From Oopsacas minuta (Eukaryota; Porifera; Hexactinellida; Lyssacinosida; Leucopsacidae): 64,000 nt of DNA. Within the stretch, counting starts at the first letter, position 1, and every line of letters begins with the position of its first letter. The stretch covers positions 186,001 to 250,000 of the forward strand of contig JAKMXF010000255.1 of NCBI GenBank assembly GCA_024704765.1, given 5' to 3'. Positions 23,501 to 31,065 of this stretch are shown here, piece after piece. A program made the position numbers and the translations under genes. Below the pieces are notes generated by a model. That model had not been told where the DNA came from and made no database searches. It saw only the letters and a program-made list of their open reading frames with translations.

Positions 23501-23606
23501 GAGAGGGTGTTGATGTGTCATTTGGGGGGAGAGGAGGAAGGGGGATGGTACGTGAACTGTTGAATATTGGATCATTTGAATCCATCAATTCTTGTATACG
23601 ACTCAT
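1..23606 (-). CDS. Axonemal dynein heavy chain, single-headed inner-arm type (DNAH3/DNAH7/DNAH12 group), partial at C-terminal end
   Basis: Motor subunit of an inner-arm axonemal dynein, which drives ciliary bending by ATP hydrolysis along microtubules. I read 32 exons that join in phase, 5' to 3': 23606-23080, 22888-22672, 22562-22245, 22180-21991, 21843-21611, 21557-21375, 21188-20904, 20806-20756, 20697-20494, 20419-20224, 16908-16733, 16675-16412, 16267-16093, 15527-15310, 15084-14948, 14887-14554, 14396-14274, 11029-10967, 10846-10630, 10571-10123, 10030-9865, 9804-9605, 9546-9096, 9007-8231, 8158-7653, 7431-7113, 7061-6881, 3312-2653, 2577-2268, 2158-1717, 1658-1389, 1173 to beyond 1. 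This gives about 3,340 codons, against roughly 4,000 in the family. The short tail is followed by the linker. AAA1 has P-loop GPAGTGKT near 10453-10476. AAA2 has GEAMGGKS near 9400-9423. AAA3 has GPTGTGKS, split by the intron at 8159-8230. AAA4 has GVGGSGRQS near 3215-3239. The stalk and microtubule-binding region lie at 2577-1389, and AAA5 begins in the last exon. The start is the first ATG after an acceptor-like TATATTAG. Three introns host other genes. DNAH12 seems closest, but I cannot fix the orthologue. Base 1 truncates AAA5/6 and the C-terminus. Confidence 0.93.
1209..1377. repeat. Inverted-repeat element, family A (pogo-like MITE), in dynein intron 31
   Basis: Starts TACAGTCAATTCCCCTTACA and ends with CGATATAACGGTATA. 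Interior shares the family phrase GGGACTGCGATAATTACTT. Occupies most of the 215-bp intron. Confidence 0.75.
2189..2266. repeat. Family B element, half copy, in dynein intron 29
   Basis: Starts TACAGTGAAACCTCCACAAA and breaks off after GAATTCCTAGTATAAATACAAAC. Compared with the complete copy at 15126-15276, only the left half is present. Its inner end coincides with the dynein splice donor at 2267-2266. Confidence 0.75.
3313..3700. other. Intron stretch before the mariner, nothing coding
   Basis: Part of dynein intron 27. A GC-richer patch at about 3370-3470 carries two GGCGCC-type hexamers (GGCGCC and GGCGCC inside TGGCGCCC) and may be an old repeat. I see no gene. Confidence 0.5.
3701..5030 (+). 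mobile_element. Complete mariner-family DNA transposon
   Basis: The ends are inverted repeats of about 28 bp. The left begins CGAGGGTCGTCCAAAAAG and the right, read inward, CGAGGGTAGTCCAAAAAG; I see one mismatch, at position 8. A TA dinucleotide flanks each side (3699-3700 and 5031-5032), the usual mariner target duplication. The 1,330-bp length and one uninterrupted transposase frame are standard for an autonomous mariner. It sits in the 3.6-kb dynein intron (3313-6880), upstream of the nested transporter gene. The near-identical ends and open frame suggest recent insertion. Confidence 0.95.
3900..4967 (+). CDS. Mariner transposase, intact, DD34D
   Basis: Cut-and-paste transposase of the mariner element, 355 aa, close to the usual 340-350 aa. 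The N-terminal half is a paired helix-turn-helix DNA-binding region (about residues 1-115). It is followed by the WVPHEL-like linker motif, here WIPHKLSEE. The catalytic triad is visible: Asp162 in GDETW, Asp257 in HHDNASAH, and Asp292 in the signature [11 protein letters not shown]. There are 34 residues between the last two, so it is DD34D. No frameshift or internal stop is present. The ATG at 3900 is the first in frame and lies 199 bp inside the left terminal repeat, a normal spacing. It is read opposite to the host dynein gene. Confidence 0.95.
   Translation: MDLHLERRDFRAMIFYDFMRKLSPKESHIQLQDTFGEKSPSLATVYNWYGEFNRGRKTLSDEMRSRRPADAVNPENIQKVKKIIKNERRIIIDEIMSYLDISRGSLHAILHEHLLVRKVAARWIPHKLSEEQMTTRVDWCKFMIRKFDHGRSKLLNTLITGDETWIYQYDPETKQQSSVWLFPDDDPPQKLRRARSGNKQMVASFISKKGHVATIPLIEQKTVTASWYVNICMPQVIEKWSILHPKAYLTSLQWHHDNASAHKAALTMDFFAENGIKLIPHPAYSPDLAPCDFFLFPKLKKKIKGVHFDSAEEARLAYNGALQDLTKEDWENCFESWFRRMDLCIQSSGIYFEKL
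5199..6542 (+). CDS. SLC18B1: SLC18B1-like MFS transporter (vesicular polyamine transporter family)
   Basis: A 447-aa multipass membrane protein with about 12 hydrophobic segments after a short lysine-rich cytosolic N-terminus. Its segment order and spacing recall SLC18B1: a first segment followed by [14 protein letters not shown], then a second segment preceding NKKLALCV, and a middle loop rich in charged residues near 210-222. SLC18B1 in vertebrates loads polyamines into secretory vesicles by proton exchange; the substrate here is only inferred. The gene is a single exon. It lies entirely within the dynein intron 3313-6880, on the opposite strand, downstream of the mariner. The start at 5199 follows a short leader with no closer upstream in-frame ATG. 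A (TTG)n microsatellite follows the stop at 6562-6582. It could instead be a different MFS subfamily. Confidence 0.75.
   Translation: MESTDLTSCVHLPSQKNKNKTDKLLYIFIIAAYTTITLSTIGLTQGFPVISSIAKSKGLLDIEIGLIYCLQAILCAFLFPISSVILTKVNKKLALCVCSLLVYCSFILYGFIISMSRTPFLIFSLIFSCVEAYCETMIFLSANLILWETFPDRQSTMFAMQEVTISIGYVSGPSICAILYPLIGFSHMYLLIGILGLIVSLVITATLVLSKTENKTMVREQADPLLILRIILTPSLSLHLVVTFTTAFFFNYFYPVIGPYLISRYDVTVSTVGWVIMSGELVYMVCSIILGYMYDNYIHSLHIVVAALGLFTQAIGIFLYPPSSLISNKGGNYLTFSIFGSIFNGLGIALCFIPILTSLLMKAEERFPGVSNVEPSVAGLFTGAYYLGEGAGQFISEVIADFYSLDVISTYLAGFVLIFSVVLLLIGVIKFRELKMLKHPFKRGIIN
6562..6582. repeat. (TTG)n microsatellite
   Basis: About seven TTG units just past the SLC18B1-like stop codon. Confidence 0.9.
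6790..6851. repeat. Short inverted-repeat hairpin in the large dynein intron
   Basis: ACATCCGGTCACTCGAA is mirrored (two mismatches) by TTCGAGTTACCGAATGT, with a 27-bp loop. Probably a tiny MITE. A perfect 20-bp palindrome (TACACGTGTGCACACGTGTA, 6734-6753) stands just before it. Confidence 0.6.
7474..7641. repeat. Family A element in dynein intron 25
   Basis: Left end TGCAGTTAACTCTCGTTATA; right end, read inward, TGACTACAGACAACCCCATT. The interior repeats the phrase around GGTCCCAAACCGTCAAAG found at 36833 and 31431. Fills most of the 221-bp intron. Confidence 0.8.
11282..14201 (+). CDS. HBS1L: HBS1-like translational GTPase (ribosome rescue)
   Basis: Partner of Pelota in no-go and non-stop decay; its GTPase splits stalled ribosomes. 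Nine exons join in phase: 11282-11565, 11633-11694, 11762-12054, 12116-12283, 12830-13033, 13172-13323, 13392-13610, 13665-13854, 14007-14201, giving 588 aa (human about 684). The N-terminus starts MARHR and has the acidic Tyr/Asp-rich stretch typical of HBS1. A poly-Gln run of about 17 residues follows (CAA codons, 11460-11508). G motifs are GHVDSGKST (G1), RERGITID (G2), DAPGHKDF (G3) and NKMD (G4). EF-Tu-like beta-barrel domains 2 and 3 fill exons 6-9. It is distinguished from eRF3 and EF-1alpha by the N-terminus and domain order. The whole gene lies in one dynein intron (11030-14273) on the opposite strand, only 72 bp from the next dynein exon. Its fourth intron (12284-12829) contains another gene, and introns 5 and 8 carry repeat fragments. 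Confidence 0.95.
12376..12744 (-). CDS. Small coiled-coil protein, nested in an HBS1L intron
   Basis: A 122-aa single-exon frame starting [10 protein letters not shown]. The first 40 residues are basic and proline-containing. Residues about 42-118 are strongly heptad-like (for example [17 protein letters not shown]), predicting one long coiled coil. I do not recognise the family. The size and layout resemble small coiled-coil subunits of adaptor complexes (BLOC/BORC type), but no diagnostic motif is present. It lies wholly within HBS1L intron 4, antisense to HBS1L, and that gene is itself inside a dynein intron. Random AT-rich intron sequence rarely holds a 369-bp frame with this composition, so I believe it is a real gene. 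No introns are seen. Confidence 0.7.
   Translation of the reverse strand: MATNSFRKPVSTSLEGTRPHPLSDALTLQPIIKTKDPQPLHYNEELNKLDELSKDLKNIEERIMTAQVDCYKLNIDLVTKFDPFFLEKIRGFESDCEDVLEKMKNMLDSLQTGLEEKTLISQ
13057..13116. repeat. Family B fragment in HBS1L intron 5
   Basis: ACGGTGAAACTTCCACAAAA, then GGGGTAGCATTTTCGG, as in the copy at 43571-43730; shorter than complete copies. Confidence 0.65.
13906..13983. repeat. Family C element fragment in HBS1L intron 8
   Basis: Carries the phrase GGTTCTCATATATTCCTGTA and the end TTATAGCCGGCATCCGCCGT. Both correspond to the copy at 36389-36523, read in the opposite orientation for part of the element. Confidence 0.65.
15126..15276. repeat. Family B element (complete) in dynein intron 14
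   Basis: Starts TACAGTGAAACGCCTCTGGA and ends CGGAGGTTACACTGTA, with TA at both ends. It is the best full-length reference for family B here. Confidence 0.85.
15528..16092. other. Dynein intron 13 (565 bp), no feature recognised
   Basis: AT-rich, without an open frame of note and without a recognisable repeat end. Confidence 0.6.
16313..16395. repeat. Family A element, short form with perfect 15-bp inverted ends, dynein intron 12
   Basis: TAGTCAACCACCGTT at the left is exactly mirrored by AACGGTGGTTGACTA at the right, separated by the family A core CTCAAGGAACCGCGATAATT. Confidence 0.85.
17209..17307. repeat. Family B element in the large dynein intron 10
   Basis: Begins TACAGTGTATTCTTCACAGA and ends TATGGAGGCGACACTGTA. 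Lies between the CDC42 stop (17485) and the dynein exon starting at 16908. The remaining sequence of 16909-17484 shows nothing recognisable. Confidence 0.75.
17485..18084 (-). CDS. CDC42: CDC42 small GTPase
   Basis: Rho-family molecular switch controlling actin and cell polarity. The 199-aa single exon shows P-loop GDGAVGKT, switch I with [11 protein letters not shown], switch II with [19 protein letters not shown]4 GTQCD (usual GTQID, here Ile to Cys), and G5 ECSAL. A polybasic tail ends in the CAAX box CSIL, predicting geranylgeranylation. Switch regions match CDC42 rather than Rac ([24 protein letters not shown]). It is about 8 residues longer than human CDC42 (191 aa), with a slightly longer N-terminus and additions near residues 120 and 160. 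It is intronless and sits in the dynein intron 16909-20223 on the same strand as dynein. It is divergent from the Rho-like gene at 18971. Confidence 0.95.
   Translation of the reverse strand: MDDFDRTLKCVVVGDGAVGKTCMLISYARNMFPRDYVPTVFDNYAVNVLVAGRNYTLGLFDTAGQEDYDRLRPLSYPQTDIFLVAFSVVNPASFENVKEKWIPEIRHHNPKTPFIIVGTQCDRRDEDSTLKHLAKIKQKPVSNEAANRLAKEMKSRGCYDYVECSALTQKGLKDVFDEAIIAILSPPEKKKQKKLCSIL
18085..18970. promoter_or_regulatory. Divergent intergenic region between CDC42 and the Rho-like gene
   Basis: An 886-bp stretch within a dynein intron, between two heads. It must hold both promoters if these genes are independently transcribed. No specific motif is recognised and no open frame is present. 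Confidence 0.45.
18971..19675 (+). CDS. Diverged Rho-family GTPase with altered catalytic residues
   Basis: A 234-aa single-exon protein with a Rho fold but changed active-site positions. The P-loop is GDERSGKT, so Glu17 and Arg18 replace the residues equal to Gly12 and Ala13 of CDC42. Switch I keeps YSPTLYDEF, with the Thr35 equivalent. The DTAGQ motif is ELGGS: Asp57 is replaced by Glu62 and Gln61 by Ser66. G4 GTQTDLR and G5 ECSAL are retained. Loss of Gly12 and Gln61 suggests little or no GTP hydrolysis, as in Rnd proteins; this is inference. There is no CAAX box. Instead the tail (about 195-234) is highly basic with many Lys, Arg and Phe, and could bind acidic membranes directly. It lies in the same dynein intron as CDC42, on the opposite strand. 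Confidence 0.85.
   Translation: MFRQSNCDLKIILVGDERSGKTCILKRLTEGKYTENYSPTLYDEFVTTINSDLRDYKLNIIELGGSDQCATYRKSCYEESDIILVCFSVVRPYEVLDIGSKWLPEIKKWNQNAYVMLVGTQTDLREDRVLVDELSKVGLKVVTYENGCELVELVKPYKVCGYLECSALNRNSVSQLFEKVTTLTEPEAKCLYYCPSKLNKSFRMLKRKSPKFFKKFHKKNFSISNRFRSRNKST
19676..20223. other. Dynein intron 10 segment after the Rho-like gene, no feature recognised
   Basis: About 550 bp, AT-rich. It contains weakly self-similar phrases (TTGCTAATA, TTGCTATTA, TTGCTAGTA), perhaps a decayed repeat. Confidence 0.4.
21223..21347. repeat. hAT-like MITE in dynein intron 6
   Basis: Left end CAGCAGTTCACAACCTCTTA and right end TTAGGAACCACAGG resemble the widespread CAGNGGTTCTCAACCT hAT termini. A related left end is at 52633. 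Confidence 0.7.
22917..23065. repeat. Family B element filling dynein intron 1
   Basis: TATAGTGTAACCGCTAGAAA to GGAGGTACACTGTA. The 149-bp element makes up most of the 191-bp first intron of dynein. Confidence 0.8.
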
Positions 23607-23677
23607 GTTAGAGTCGAAGTGACCAGTTGTGCTAATATACAAACATTGCAAAAATATCAGAAAATATTTGTACTAAT

Positions 23678-24736
23678 TTAATATTTAGTGTTGCTCGCAT
23701 AAACAGCAATAACAGGTCTCCCCATTAATATATATCCGGTGACGTAATACAGTGCCTCTGTAGCTGATGCTATACTGTCAAATTCCACAAAAGCCTGTCC
23801 TTTCATTCTACCAGTTAACAAGCGAAACTTGATGGAGGGACCAGGAATTTTCTGGAATTTTATAAAAAGAGAAGCGAATTGATTTAGAGTAACTTTTCTA
23901 TGAAGGTTCTTAATAAATAGTTTGTTAGAAGGGTTACCTGGTTTGTAACCAGAGAATCTAGGAATCTGATTTATTTCTGGTAAAGAGAGTCTGTAGTTAT
24001 TTACATGAGATGGATATGTTGGTATAAGCTCATTAATCTCAAAAGTGTTCAGTTTATCGTCTGGTGTATTAACCGGATTTTCCGAGTTCAATTCAGATTC
24101 CTTATAACAAGTACGAGTATTATTATCTAATCTCCGTCTCTTCCTATCTGCATCTCTCCTTCTACATTCAATAGCTTGTAAACTATTCTCAAATAATAAT
24201 ACCGCCTGATTAGACTGCTTACTGTTATCTGTCCCTAATAAATGTGAAAGAGGATTTGATTCAGAATTATTTCTAGATAATTCCAACTCTTGCTCATGTC
24301 TAGATATCTTAATAGAATTTGTATTAGAAGACTGTTGTTGTAAAAATTCGTGTTTTTCGTGTATCTTATCTTCTATAGCATTGAGGTCTCCTTCTCTAAC
24401 TGATGGGTCACGTGGATATCCTCTTCTCGCTCCCTGTTGTTGTCCCATAACAATTCTAACTTGTTCACTGGACAATCCATCATGCAATAAATTACTCTCT
24501 TGCTCTAGTTTAGCTAGTTTAACTCTATAATCACTTGCAGTTGTTATACCTTCTAATGAGCTTAGTGGGAATACCTCTGCACTCGATGATATGAATGTTT
24601 TGAAAGGTAGAGAAATAGGATTAATATCAAGTTGTTTGGCAGTAAGATTACGTACTTCTGTTTCTGTTAGAGATATAGTAACACTATCTTGTTTCAATTT
24701 AGCTAGATATCCTCTGTGGTTGTCGACTCTCTTCAT
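23678..24736 (-). CDS. RBM41: RBM41, U11/U12-65K-related RNA-binding protein
   Basis: A 352-aa single-exon protein opening with MKRV. The C-terminal RRM spans about residues 265-350: RNP2 LFIKNL and RNP1 GQAFVEF, preceded by the RBM41 hallmark IPRFSGYKPGNPSNK, with LLTGRMKGQAF before RNP1. RBM41 is a paralogue of the minor-spliceosome protein RNPC3/65K and binds U12/U6atac hairpins. The N-terminal two thirds are low-complexity and charged, with a basic nuclear-localisation-like stretch RRRDADRKRRR. The stop lies 71 bp before the dynein start on the same strand, so the two genes are tandem and very close. Human RBM41 has several exons; none are seen here. Confidence 0.9.
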   Translation of the reverse strand: MKRVDNHRGYLAKLKQDSVTISLTETEVRNLTAKQLDINPISLPFKTFISSSAEVFPLSSLEGITTASDYRVKLAKLEQESNLLHDGLSSEQVRIVMGQQQGARRGYPRDPSVREGDLNAIEDKIHEKHEFLQQQSSNTNSIKISRHEQELELSRNNSESNPLSHLLGTDNSKQSNQAVLLFENSLQAIECRRRDADRKRRRLDNNTRTCYKESELNSENPVNTPDDKLNTFEINELIPTYPSHVNNYRLSLPEINQIPRFSGYKPGNPSNKLFIKNLHRKVTLNQFASLFIKFQKIPGPSIKFRLLTGRMKGQAFVEFDSIASATEALYYVTGYILMGRPVIAVYASNTKY

Positions 24737-24786
24737 TGCTAGCTAGCTTGCTCTAATCGCCGATATTAATGAATTAATAAGTACAA

Positions 24787-24904
24787 TACAGTCAACCCCC
24801 ATTATATCGAATCTCAAGGGACCCGTAATAATTACTTATATTCAGGCGGAGTTCGATATAATTTCGAAATATCCGTTTCAGATACAACAGAGGGTTGACT
24901 CTGT
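24787..24904. repeat. Family A element between KATNAL1 and RBM41
   Basis: TACAGTCAACCCCCATTATA at the left; the right end read inward is ACAGAGTCAACCCTCTGTTG. It lies in the 329-bp gap upstream of RBM41, which otherwise shows nothing recognisable. Confidence 0.8.
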
Positions 24905-25065
24905 TTAAGCTTCGATTTTGCTGACTTACAATTATAGATAACTTATCGAAAACCTTCAAAATCAGAGATTTAACTAATACTAAGTTAGCAGTACAATATG
25001 CTACATGCAGATAAGTGAATCGGTTCTACAACTTCAACAAACTACTGAATGGTTGTAACATAATC

Positions 25066-27062
<1,997 letters not shown>

Positions 27063-27307
27063 TTAACTAATTCGTATTCAAAAAGTTGGGATATCTAACA
27101 ATGAATTATTTATGATGCAAGTAAATCCATGCAATTGAAAAATAAATACAAAAGTATATACAGAAAATATAATTTTTACCATTGCTGTATATTATCACGT
27201 CCATATGATACGTAACAAGAACTTAAGTGTGTAAACTAACGGTGTACAAATAGTACTTGAAATATTTATTATCATCTTAATAATTCCCAGCTGATTAGCG
27301 AAATAAG

Positions 27308-29759
27308 ATGAATTTCCTGCTACCAATAGCTATTCTATACTTAGGATTATTCACACAAATAAAAGCTTACGAGGACATTCCTGCTAGCATCCTCCATCCA
27401 GTTTTCCTAGAACACGGACATGTAATCAGCAAGAGACAGGCCAATCAACCTATCAGAATAACTCCTTTCTATGATCAGGATTCCATGAATTTCCTAACTG
27501 CAGAACAGAAATCTTACTTGCAGGATATCATAATGACAAATATCACGCAATTCTTTTCTGAACTGCTATCGATTAAACCTCTGGGAAGGGTTGTACCCAT
27601 CCGATCAGCGAGAGCATGTGACGGTACACCAGCTAATGTACGGTTCAATGACGGGACGTTAGCACTGTGAGTTAACTTTCATTTAATTGTATTGTGAATT
27701 ACGTAATTCACAATTGTGTATATGTGTGTTGAGGTTATTCGTAGACTTATAAACTCCAATAGGAGCTAAGACAAAATTTGAAAAATATTTATTGCAGAAA
27801 TTTCGTTGCAAAGAGCAACCAAACATAATTCAAATTATTATAAATTCATATCGCGTCTTAGAGTAATTAAAACATTTTAATTACTGACATGCTTCAGGGG
27901 TTGCTTTGGCAACTGTACATCAACAACTACTACTTGTGGATTCTCTACAATCCCAGAAGATCATCTGTCCAGATGTATAGAGTGTAATCCAGTTACATCC
28001 AGTTGTAATTTCGCTGAAGGTTCAGTAGACGGAGCTGGAGTTTCAGATTCTGATTATGTACTCTATGTTTCAGCTGTTAACGACCTGACTAAGTGTCCAG
28101 GGATTCTAGCCTTCGCTGGGCCTTGTACCTTAGAATATGGCCTCAATAGGCCGGTGGTAGGCCAAGTGAACTTCTGTCCACTTGCGTTTACGGGACAGAC
28201 AGACACTGATCTGCTTATTACCCTAATCAAACACGAGATGATACATGCATTAGGATTTTTGTAAGGAATTACTTCACAAATATTACTCGTAAAGTTATGC
28301 TGATTAAATTCGAGGTTATTCTAATAGATCATTTCTGTATGCATACTACCGAAATGATGATGGTACACCCAGAACACCAAGGGTGGATGATTTCGATAGT
28401 GTACCAACAAACAGCCAAGGTTTTCCTATACCAAATGAGAATACTGTCAGATCAGTTAACTACACTTGGGAGACTATAAATGGAGATGTTCAGAAAGAAG
28501 TTACTCTAATAGTGACTCCAAGAGTTGTTCAAGAGGCAAGAGATCATTTTGGATGTCAGCTGTTAGAGGGAGCAGAACTAGAGGGACAAGGAGGATCAGG
28601 CTCTGCAGGCAGTCACTGGGACTTGAGGGCTTTCCTGAACGAGGTAGGGATGAATAATATATTATTTATTTATGTAGCAGATAATATCACTCAAATGTTA
28701 TTTGTAATATATATTTCTAGCTGATGGTATCAATAGTATTCTCTGGTAATCAACCTCTATCGAGAATAACATTAGCTCTATTAGAGGATTCTGGCTGGTA
28801 TAAAGTGAACTATGAACTAACTGGGAACTTTGTTGGAAATAATGAAGGCTGTAACTTTGTACAGAAAAGTTGTCTAGGATTTTACAATTTAGATACAGTT
28901 AAAGAAGAGAATGTTTTTTGCTTTACGGAGAATGAACAAGGTTATTATTGATAAGATATTGCTATAGTGTTTTAATTACATTATCTATAGGATGTACTGT
29001 GACAAGAGATAACATCGGTGCATGCTGGATAATAGATCAAGCAGAAAGTCTAGACCCAGTATTCCAATACTTCCCACAGCCTAATAGAGGCGGACAATTC
29101 TTTTTCGTGGAGTATTGCCCCTTCCACATGAACACTTATGACTGTACGAATGTTAGCCAAGCAGAATTTTCTCCAATCAGCAATAACGGGCCAAACTCAA
29201 GGTAATTTGCAAAGTACAGTAGCTTTCATTTAATCGGGTCATAATGTTCTGATACATAATGCGGTATTATGACGTAACAAGATGCATATAATTATTATTA
29301 GAATAATCATAAGTATTATTTAGATGCTTCAATCATATGGGTAATCTAACAGTTACCATTGCTGGATTTGACACATCTCAACCTATCAATGCAGGTTGTT
29401 ACGAATACAGCTGTAACAATACAGGAGTATATGTAAAAGTGGGAGATACATCATATCACTGTTCACAGAGAGGAGAAGTGTTGAATGTAGTACAAGAGAT
29501 AGGTGCTATTACATACAGTGTATCTCTTGTGTGTCCTGCATGTGAAGCTATATGTTGGGATAGGATTGAACTATGTAGTGCTAGTGGGGCTACTACTAAT
29601 GCTACTCAGACAAATGCGATGACCACTCCTGCTACTCAAACAAATGAGTTAACCTCTGGCAGTACTATTGCTGTTACCACACCAACTGATTCAGGAACAG
29701 TCACTAAAATAAGCTTTATGTTAGCTCTACTCAGTGCTCTTATGGCTGTGCTGTTTTAG
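27308..29759 (+). CDS. Leishmanolysin-like zinc metallopeptidase (M8), secreted and probably GPI-anchored
   Basis: Six exons join in phase: 27308-27666, 27898-28260, 28328-28643, 28721-28940, 28991-29201, 29324-29759, giving 634 aa. Residues 1-20 form a signal peptide. The zinc site is KHEMIHALGF (HExxHxxGF), and the third ligand is the His in AGSHWDLR near the end of exon 3. The Met-turn region follows (ELMVSI), then PLSRITLALLEDSGWY. The C-terminal half is cysteine-rich, as in family M8. The last about 60 residues are Ser/Thr/Asn-rich and end in a hydrophobic segment (LALLSALMAVLF), a typical GPI-attachment signal. All catalytic residues are present, so it should be active on extracellular or surface substrates. 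Animal relatives (LMLN/invadolysin) act in cell migration. The donor of exon 4 (GTTATT) is non-consensus after position 2. It is the only plus-strand gene between 19.7 and 59.8 kb. Confidence 0.93.
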
Positions 29760-29930
29760 ATTCGAACACAAGCTACAAAGCTCCTCCAGACATTACATTG
29801 TTTGAATAGTTTCTCCTATGTAGACTACATGTCATAGTTTAGATACAAGATATACATTTGCTGTTGTTTCGTTTCTAATTACAATAATAAAGCTTTCCTA
29901 TAACATAAATGGCTATATTAACCATATATA

Positions 29931-30104
29931 CAGGGTCGCCGTGGGTACGGAATTTCAATTCCTATTCCCACAGGATTTCTGTAGGAATTCCCATTCAGAT
30001 GGCAATGCACACGGCTTAGTACAGAGAATACATAAGAATTCCCATAGGTTTTCCTTATGGAGTTCCATAGCAAGAAAATGATTCCCATACCCACGGTAAC
30101 CCTG
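29931..30104. repeat. MITE with 17-bp inverted ends between LMLN-like gene and GRXCR1
   Basis: Left CAGGGTCGCCGTGGGTA and right, read inward, CAGGGTTACCGTGGGTA: 15 of 17 bp agree. TATATA flanks both sides. The interior repeats forms of GGAATTCCCAT several times. It lies in the 466-bp gap; the rest of the gap shows nothing clear. Confidence 0.85.
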
Positions 30105-30225
30105 CATATATACAGTAAGACATAATATACATGCTCTAGATTAAGACTCACAAATTCAAATATACAAATGCACAAAGTTAAAAAGTAATTATCAACAATT
30201 TTAGAACATATCTTCTACATAGTTA

Positions 30226-30894
30226 CTAGCTAGCTTCACAGCAGTCTGCACAAGGTTGGAGGCCGTTTACATTACAAACTGTACATTTTAAAAATCCGAA
30301 ATTATGCTTCAATCCCTTCTTACTACCTTTACACCAATTGCATAGCACAAATCTACGATTTCCGCATGTAGTACAATTTTTCAATTGGGCTTGTTGGAAC
30401 TCTTTAAGCATAGCTAATAGTTCACCATCTTCATTCAAAGATTCTAACTTGTCATTGTCACCTACTAACAAGCCTTTACAGAAAACATATGGTACTGAAA
30501 TTTGTTTACAATTCAAACGTTCTCTCAATTCATCACCAAACGCAGGATGCAGGAATATATCTCTCTCATCGAAATTTATCCGGTGTGTGTTTAGTATGTG
30601 TTTAATGCGAGTACAATGAGCAGAAATCTCTCGTATAGAAGTAAGGGATGTAGTGTAGAACACTACTTTACCTGGAAATGCTGTTTCTGAGTTAGCTGCT
30701 TCATCTAATATTAATTTGATCATTAATTCTGATAATTGACTCTCTTTCTCGCAAGCGTTAAACATAGACAATCTGTTTTGTACACCCTTGTGTATTCCAC
30801 GTACTGTACCACTTCTACTCATAATAACACTCTCTGTGGAGTTATTGGGGTCTTCACTAATACTATCTCTCTCACTTGAATCTGAAGATGCCAT
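30226..30894 (-). CDS. GRXCR1: Glutaredoxin domain cysteine-rich protein (GRXCR1-like)
   Basis: A 222-aa single exon. Residues 1-60 are Ser-rich and disordered. Residues about 72-165 are a glutaredoxin-like domain beginning KVVFYTTSLTSIRE. The redox CxxC of true glutaredoxins is replaced by TTSLT, as in the GRXCR family, so thiol-disulfide exchange is unlikely. The C-terminal about 50 residues hold four CxxC pairs (CTTC, CNWC, CTVC, CADC) with the family phrase LKCTVCNVNGLQPC, probably a zinc-binding DnaJ-type module. In vertebrates GRXCR1 organises actin in sensory hair-cell stereocilia; the role here is unknown. The ATG lies 6 nt after TTACTTAG. It is the last gene of the 15-gene minus-strand run. 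Confidence 0.9.
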   Translation of the reverse strand: MASSDSSERDSISEDPNNSTESVIMSRSGTVRGIHKGVQNRLSMFNACEKESQLSELMIKLILDEAANSETAFPGKVVFYTTSLTSIREISAHCTRIKHILNTHRINFDERDIFLHPAFGDELRERLNCKQISVPYVFCKGLLVGDNDKLESLNEDGELLAMLKEFQQAQLKNCTTCGNRRFVLCNWCKGSKKGLKHNFGFLKCTVCNVNGLQPCADCCEAS

Positions 30895-31065
30895 TTTAAG
30901 CTAAGTAACTAATTTGCTAAAAATATCGAAAAGAGTTAATGGCAATTTCCATGAATATATACGATATATTCAAATAAATAAGTCTATGGCAGCAAATCAA
31001 GAATAAAATAAAAGTAATTAGAAACCTATAGCTATGCTAATATAAGTTGACCGCTATCAACTGGT

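Noticed and set aside
29918..30175. 85-codon minus-strand frame
   Set aside because: It spans the inverted-repeat element and flanking DNA and ignores its ends; no protein signature.
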